This document shows, piece by piece, positions 60,045 through 64,000 of a DNA stretch of 64,000 nucleotides. The stretch spans positions 85,390 through 149,389 of the forward strand of contig JAATET010000071.1 of NCBI GenBank assembly GCA_015655545.1. Direction: 5' to 3'. Within the stretch, counting starts at the first letter, position 1; every line of letters starts with the position of its first letter. Below the pieces are notes generated by a model. The model was not told the origin of the DNA. It was given only the letters and a program-made list of their open reading frames with translations, and searched no databases. The DNA is from Chthoniobacterales bacterium. Its GTDB lineage: Bacteria > Verrucomicrobiota > Verrucomicrobiia > Chthoniobacterales > JAATET01. The translations under genes were made by a program, and so were the position numbers.

Positions 60045-63020
60045 TCACGGGATCTCCTTGCGCACCGTGGCCGCTTTCACCGGCGCGGGGGCGGCTTGTC
60101 TAATAACCGTGACCTTCACCGGGGCGGAGTCGCCGCCCGGGCCGTGCCCAATGATGGTGATGATATTCCTGCCAGGCTTGAGCTTCTTGGCCTTCACAGT
60201 CCAGGCGATCGTGCCAGTGGCTTTCTTATAGGCACCCTTATTGCCGATGCGATAGGTCACGCTGGTCACCGTGCCGGTCGCCTTGCCCTTGATGGCGAGG
60301 TTAGCCTTGGGAGTCTTGACCTTTTTCTTGCCGGTGAGGGTAAGGACTGGCTTGGCGACGGGTTCCGGCGTGGGGTCTGCGCCCACCACGGATGCCGTGG
60401 GGACCACGACGATGCCGTAGGGCCCGCTCAATCCGGAAACGAGCATGGAGTTCACCGCCTGGCCGGTGGAGACGTCGTATTCACCGATCGTGCCGTTGGA
60501 GTAGGCGACGAATAGCACCCCGCCATAGGCCGCGATCGCCAAGGGGCTGACCGAGGAGGTAATGAACGCCGCATTTTTCGGCGAACCGCCGTTCGTGCTG
60601 TATTGCGCGACGCCGTTGGGGGAGTCGGCCCTGGCGACAAAAAGATCGCCTGCGGAGACCGCGATACCGGTGATGTTGTTCAATCCGGAAATGATCTGCG
60701 TTCCCACGCCGGTATCCGCATTGTATTTGCCGATCGTGCCATTGGAGTAGGCGACGAAGATGCTGCCGCCGGATACCGCCAGGGCGATCGGATTGTTCAA
60801 GGTGCCGCCGATGAACGAGGCACTGACCAGCCCCCCTGCGGAGTTGTATCTGGCCACCGCGCTCAAACCGAAATTTGCCACGAAGATATCCGAACCGGAG
60901 ACTGCGATCCCACGCGGAGTGCTACCCACACCGGTGTTGATAAAGGAGGCGTCGATCAACTTTCCGCTGGCAAGATCGTAGGCGGAGACGGTGTTGCTGC
61001 CTGTATTCGTGACGAGCAAGTTCGGCCCGGCCACCGCAATGCCGTAGGGATTCGTCAAGCCTTCCTTGATGAACTGCGCCGACACTGTGCTTCCGGACGC
61101 GACATCGTGCGACGAGACCGAATTGGCCAGGCCATTCGTTACGAAAATCCGCCCGGTTTCCGATGCCGCCGCCGCCTGCGCGAGGGAACCTGCACCCAGA
61201 ATGGAAGTTGCCGCGCCGTCGCCGGTGTAGGTCGAGTTCGCGCCCCAGGTCTTCGTGCCCGTTTCGCTCGAGGGCGGTGTGGCGGTGTAGGTCAATGTCT
61301 GCGCCGTGCCATTGCCGAAGCTCCAGCTCACTTTCCCCGGGCCTGAGAAATAGTTGCCGCCATTGCTGATGTTCGTCACCGACCAGCCTGCCGGCGGATA
61401 ATCCTCCACCGTCTGGGAGCCATCGCCGTTGGGGCTCGTCGTGATCGTCACCGTCAGGCCTGTGCCGGGCGTGTAATTCGCGGGCAGGACGCGCGTGGCG
61501 CTTCCCTTGGTCGTCGGGACCGAAGCCTGCGCGATCGAGCTCGCACCTCCGATCGTCTTCGCGGTTCCGTCACCAGTGTAGGTAGAGGCTCCCCAAGTTT
61601 TGGTTCCTGAGTCGCTCGAGGGCGGCGTCGCCGTGTAGGTCAAGTTCTGGGCCGTTCCATTGCCGATGCCCCAAGTCACCTTCCCGGAAGCAAAGCTGCC
61701 ACCGTTGCTGATGTTCGTCGCCGTCCAGCCTGCCGGCGGGACATCGACCACCCCCTGCGTGGCGTCTCCATTGGGTGCCGTCGTGATCGTCACCGTCAGG
61801 CCTGTGCCGGGCGTGTAAGTCGAAGGCAGCGCGCGTGTCGCACTTCCCTTCGTCGTCGGCACCGCTGCCTGCGCGATCGAGCTCGCACCTCCGATCGTCT
61901 TCGCGGCTCCATCGCCGGTGTAGGTAGAGGCTCCCCAGGTTTTGGTTCCCGAGTCGCTCGAGGGCGGCGTCGCCGTGTAGGTCAACGTCTGCGCCGTGCC
62001 ATTCGCGAAATTCCAAGTCACTTGGCCGGAACCAAAGCTGCCGCCGCCGGAAATATTGGAGACTGCCCAGCCTGCTGGCAGTGCATCCGAAATGGTTTGC
62101 GTGGCGTCCCCATTGGGCGCCGTCGTGATGGTCACCGTCAGGCCTATGCCGGGCGTATAAGTCGAAGGCAGCGAACGCGTGGCGCTTCCCTTGGTCGTCG
62201 GCACCGATGCCTGTGCGATCGAGTTCGCGCCACCGATGGTGTTGGCGGCTCCGTCGCCGGTGTAGGTCGAAGCGCCCCAGGTTTTGGTTCCCGAGTCGCT
62301 CGAGGGCGGCGTGGCCGTGTAGGTCAAGGTCTGGGCCGTTCCATTGCCGATGCTCCAACTCACCTTCCCGGAAGCAAAGCTGCCACCGTTGCTAATGTTC
62401 GTCACCGTCCACCCCGTCGGCGGGGCATCGGCCACCGTCTGCGTGGCGTCCCCGTTGGGCGCTGTCGTGATCGTTACCGTCAGACCTGTGCCGGGTGTAT
62501 AAGTCGATGGCAGAGCGCGCGTCGCGCTCCCCTTCGTCGTCGGCGCGGGAGTGCCTTTCACTATACTAAGACTTCCACCGATGAAGACGTTGCCTTCAGC
62601 ATCGTCACCGTCATTGTCGCCAAAGTTTACGACACCATCGAAAGCCAATGCGCTGGTCGCGCTGGCAGGGGGAGTGATGGTGTAAGTGTAAGTTTGATTT
62701 CCGCCGCTGAAAACAATCCAGGCAATCGTCGTCTTTGGCGGTGTGGACGTGTCCGTCGTTGCTTTGCCACCGTTGTTGATGTTCGATATGATCCAATCGG
62801 CAGGAAGCACGACATGCTCTTCCGCTCCCTGTGCAACACTGACCGCAGGTGTATTCGTGGTAACAATTACTGTGAATGGAGACCCTGCAATGTAGCTCGC
62901 AGGCGAAAACGAACGAGTCGCACTACCTTTAGCTTGAGCGGATACAGCGACGGAAAGCAAGGCTGCCACTACGATAAATAATAGCTTGGCTAGAGAGCGA
63001 ATTTCGAATCGTGTTTTCAT
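60045..63020 (-). CDS. Large secreted protein: DUF11-like repeats, beta-propeller, array Ig-like domain
   Basis: 991 residues. Signal peptide ends after VAALLSVAVSAQA. Five ~98-residue DUF11/Big-like repeats to about residue 580; units 2-5 begin 'TKGSATRALPSTYTPGTGLT' and contain 'LTYTATPPSSDSGTKTWGAS'. A propeller of ~42-residue units follows (YGIAVAGPNLLVTNTGSNTV, GIAVSGSDIFVANFGLSAVA). The array domain (LTLTGKKKVKTPKANLAIKG) is at about 895-975, then a short basic tail. Probably a long surface or matrix protein. Confidence 0.86.
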   Translation of the reverse strand: MKTRFEIRSLAKLLFIVVAALLSVAVSAQAKGSATRSFSPASYIAGSPFTVIVTTNTPAVSVAQGAEEHVVLPADWIISNINNGGKATTDTSTPPKTTIAWIVFSGGNQTYTYTITPPASATSALAFDGVVNFGDNDGDDAEGNVFIGGSLSIVKGTPAPTTKGSATRALPSTYTPGTGLTVTITTAPNGDATQTVADAPPTGWTVTNISNGGSFASGKVSWSIGNGTAQTLTYTATPPSSDSGTKTWGASTYTGDGAANTIGGANSIAQASVPTTKGSATRSLPSTYTPGIGLTVTITTAPNGDATQTISDALPAGWAVSNISGGGSFGSGQVTWNFANGTAQTLTYTATPPSSDSGTKTWGASTYTGDGAAKTIGGASSIAQAAVPTTKGSATRALPSTYTPGTGLTVTITTAPNGDATQGVVDVPPAGWTATNISNGGSFASGKVTWGIGNGTAQNLTYTATPPSSDSGTKTWGASTYTGDGTAKTIGGASSIAQASVPTTKGSATRVLPANYTPGTGLTVTITTSPNGDGSQTVEDYPPAGWSVTNISNGGNYFSGPGKVSWSFGNGTAQTLTYTATPPSSETGTKTWGANSTYTGDGAATSILGAGSLAQAAAASETGRIFVTNGLANSVSSHDVASGSTVSAQFIKEGLTNPYGIAVAGPNLLVTNTGSNTVSAYDLASGKLIDASFINTGVGSTPRGIAVSGSDIFVANFGLSAVARYNSAGGLVSASFIGGTLNNPIALAVSGGSIFVAYSNGTIGKYNADTGVGTQIISGLNNITGIAVSAGDLFVARADSPNGVAQYSTNGGSPKNAAFITSSVSPLAIAAYGGVLFVAYSNGTIGEYDVSTGQAVNSMLVSGLSGPYGIVVVPTASVVGADPTPEPVAKPVLTLTGKKKVKTPKANLAIKGKATGTVTSVTYRIGNKGAYKKATGTIAWTVKAKKLKPGRNIITIIGHGPGGDSAPVKVTVIRQAAPAPVKAATVRKEIP

Positions 63021-63071
63021 TAGACTATGCAGTTAGTGCCTGATTTGGATACGTGAGCCGGGCGCGTATGA

Positions 63072-64000
63072 CTATGGACCCGTCACCCATCTGCTTGGCG
63101 TCCCGGGAGTGGCATTGAGATCCTCATGATATGATTGCCCATTTTGGTAGAGCGTGGCGGCATTCACCGCCCAGCTAATCGTTACGGTTGTCGGCGTCGT
63201 GGGCCACGCACTCTTGTTCTGATAGGCAGTGGCATAGGCGACCGCTTCACTTATACTTATCTTGAAATCTGGAGGGATGTTCGTGTCAGCCGGGTGGGCA
63301 GGCGTCCCCATGGTGCCTTGCGCGATCGAGTTCGCGCCACCGATCGTGTTGGCGGCTCCGTCGCCGGTGTAGGTCGAAGTCACTCCCCAGGTTTTGGTTC
63401 CCGAGTCGCTCGAGGGCGGCGTGGCCGTATAGGTCAACGTCTGGGCTGTTCCATTGCCGATGCTCCAGCTCACCTTCCCGGAAGCGAAGCTGCCGCCACC
63501 GATAATATCCGTCACCGTCCAACCCGCCGGCGGGACATCGACCACCGTCTGCGTGGCATCCCCGTTGGGCGCCGTCGTGATCGTCACCGTCAGGCCTGTG
63601 CCGGGTGTGTAGGTCGCTGGCAGCGCGCGCGTCGCGCTTCCCTTCGTCGTCGGCGTTGGCGTGCCTGACTCATCGATCGTTTGGTCGCCGGTGATCGCCG
63701 GTGAGACCGACGTGCCGTCGACATTGTAAATCCCCGAAAAGGTCTTCTGCCCGCTCGCGCTCGATGGGGGCGTTACCGTATAGCTAAGAGTCGTCTGCGT
63801 ATCTCCGTCGATCGACCATGTGATCTTGTTCTGCGTCGCGTTCGTAACATAGGTTCCGTCATTGGCAACCGGCGTGCTCACCACCCATCCCAGCGGCACG
63901 TTCTCCACCACCGCCCAGGTCACGCTTCCGGCAGCCGGCGTCACGACGATTTGCACCGGGAACGCCACTCCGGGAACGTAATTCGCCGGCAAATCCCGAA
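63072..64000 (-). CDS. Secreted DUF11-like repeat protein with dockerin-like end, partial (5' end beyond window)
   Basis: The frame is open through the right edge; the track's start at 63992 is only an alternative codon. It encodes a DUF11-like unit (PANYVPGVAFPVQIVVTPAA), a second unit nearly identical to those of the 60045 gene (TKGSATRALPATYTPGTGLT), and a C-terminal 'ISISEAVAYATAYQNKSAWP' followed by 'VNAATLYQNGQSYHEDL', a pattern I associate with dockerin-like ends of large planctomycete/verrucomicrobial surface proteins. It lacks the array Ig-like domain. Confidence 0.8.
   Translation of the reverse strand, partial: RDLPANYVPGVAFPVQIVVTPAAGSVTWAVVENVPLGWVVSTPVANDGTYVTNATQNKITWSIDGDTQTTLSYTVTPPSSASGQKTFSGIYNVDGTSVSPAITGDQTIDESGTPTPTTKGSATRALPATYTPGTGLTVTITTAPNGDATQTVVDVPPAGWTVTDIIGGGSFASGKVSWSIGNGTAQTLTYTATPPSSDSGTKTWGVTSTYTGDGAANTIGGANSIAQGTMGTPAHPADTNIPPDFKISISEAVAYATAYQNKSAWPTTPTTVTISWAVNAATLYQNGQSYHEDLNATPGTPSRWVTGP

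Overview
The window looks like a chromosomal segment of a GC-rich Gram-negative bacterium, most likely a verrucomicrobium. Reasons: PEP-CTERM proteins with autotransporter-type beta-strand repeats, HAF-repeat proteins, a CTAGR-type sulfatase, and several small families I associate with Spartobacteria/Opitutae. This placement is inference from gene content; there is no rRNA or marker gene in view. I saw no tRNA, rRNA or CRISPR array.

Layout. (1) 1-5.7 kb, minus strand: a Bat (aerotolerance-type) operon, moxR - DUF58 - DUF4381 - batA - batB - batC - batD, with almost every junction overlapping by 1-4 nt; batD runs off the left edge. (2) 5.8-8.6 kb: a secreted sulfatase divergent from an AraC-family regulator. 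(3) 8.9-18 kb: housekeeping and transport genes: a small membrane protein, PPK2-type polyphosphate kinase, SulP anion transporter, a VIT-like membrane protein, a YiaW/YiaV-like pair, ATP-type PEP carboxykinase and an AspT/YidE-type transporter, followed by a decayed second copy of the transporter's 3' end. (4) 18.3-21 kb: a TPR-GH8 glycosidase and a coiled-coil secreted protein that seems split by a frameshift. (5) 21-28.5 kb: an accessory scar zone with gene fragments, hairpins, an IS5-like transposase remnant, an AAA ATPase, a sigma-like HTH protein, a DUF3307 protein and a sensor-less hybrid histidine kinase.

(6) 28.5-64 kb, essentially all minus strand: the striking part. It is a tandem array of secreted proteins with very different N-terminal modules (HAF repeats, two other HAF-like repeat types, NHL propellers, delta-60 repeats, a heparinase-like lyase, DUF11-like repeats). 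Nearly all end in the same lysine-rich Ig-like domain of about 80 residues (VKITGxKKLTTxKAKLTIKGxATGxVTSV ... LKPGKNKITVxAHGPGGDSAPAxLTVxRK, shown here only as a pattern). I count 17 complete copies and one truncated copy. Six consecutive gene pairs are joined by the same 6-7 nt stop-to-start spacing. Three toxin-antitoxin modules sit inside the array (35.1, 45.3 and 52.3-52.9 kb; the last toxin is frameshifted). There are also dispersed ~45 bp repeats, a pair of repeats with 10 bp inverted ends, and gene-end remnants left by duplication.

Reading of the array: it has grown by duplication and recombination at the shared 3' domain, giving new N-terminal modules a common C-terminal surface or matrix module. 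The TA genes may stabilise it, as in superintegrons. Function, surface location and co-expression are inference. Many start codons were moved downstream from the ORF track to the first Met followed by a credible signal peptide.
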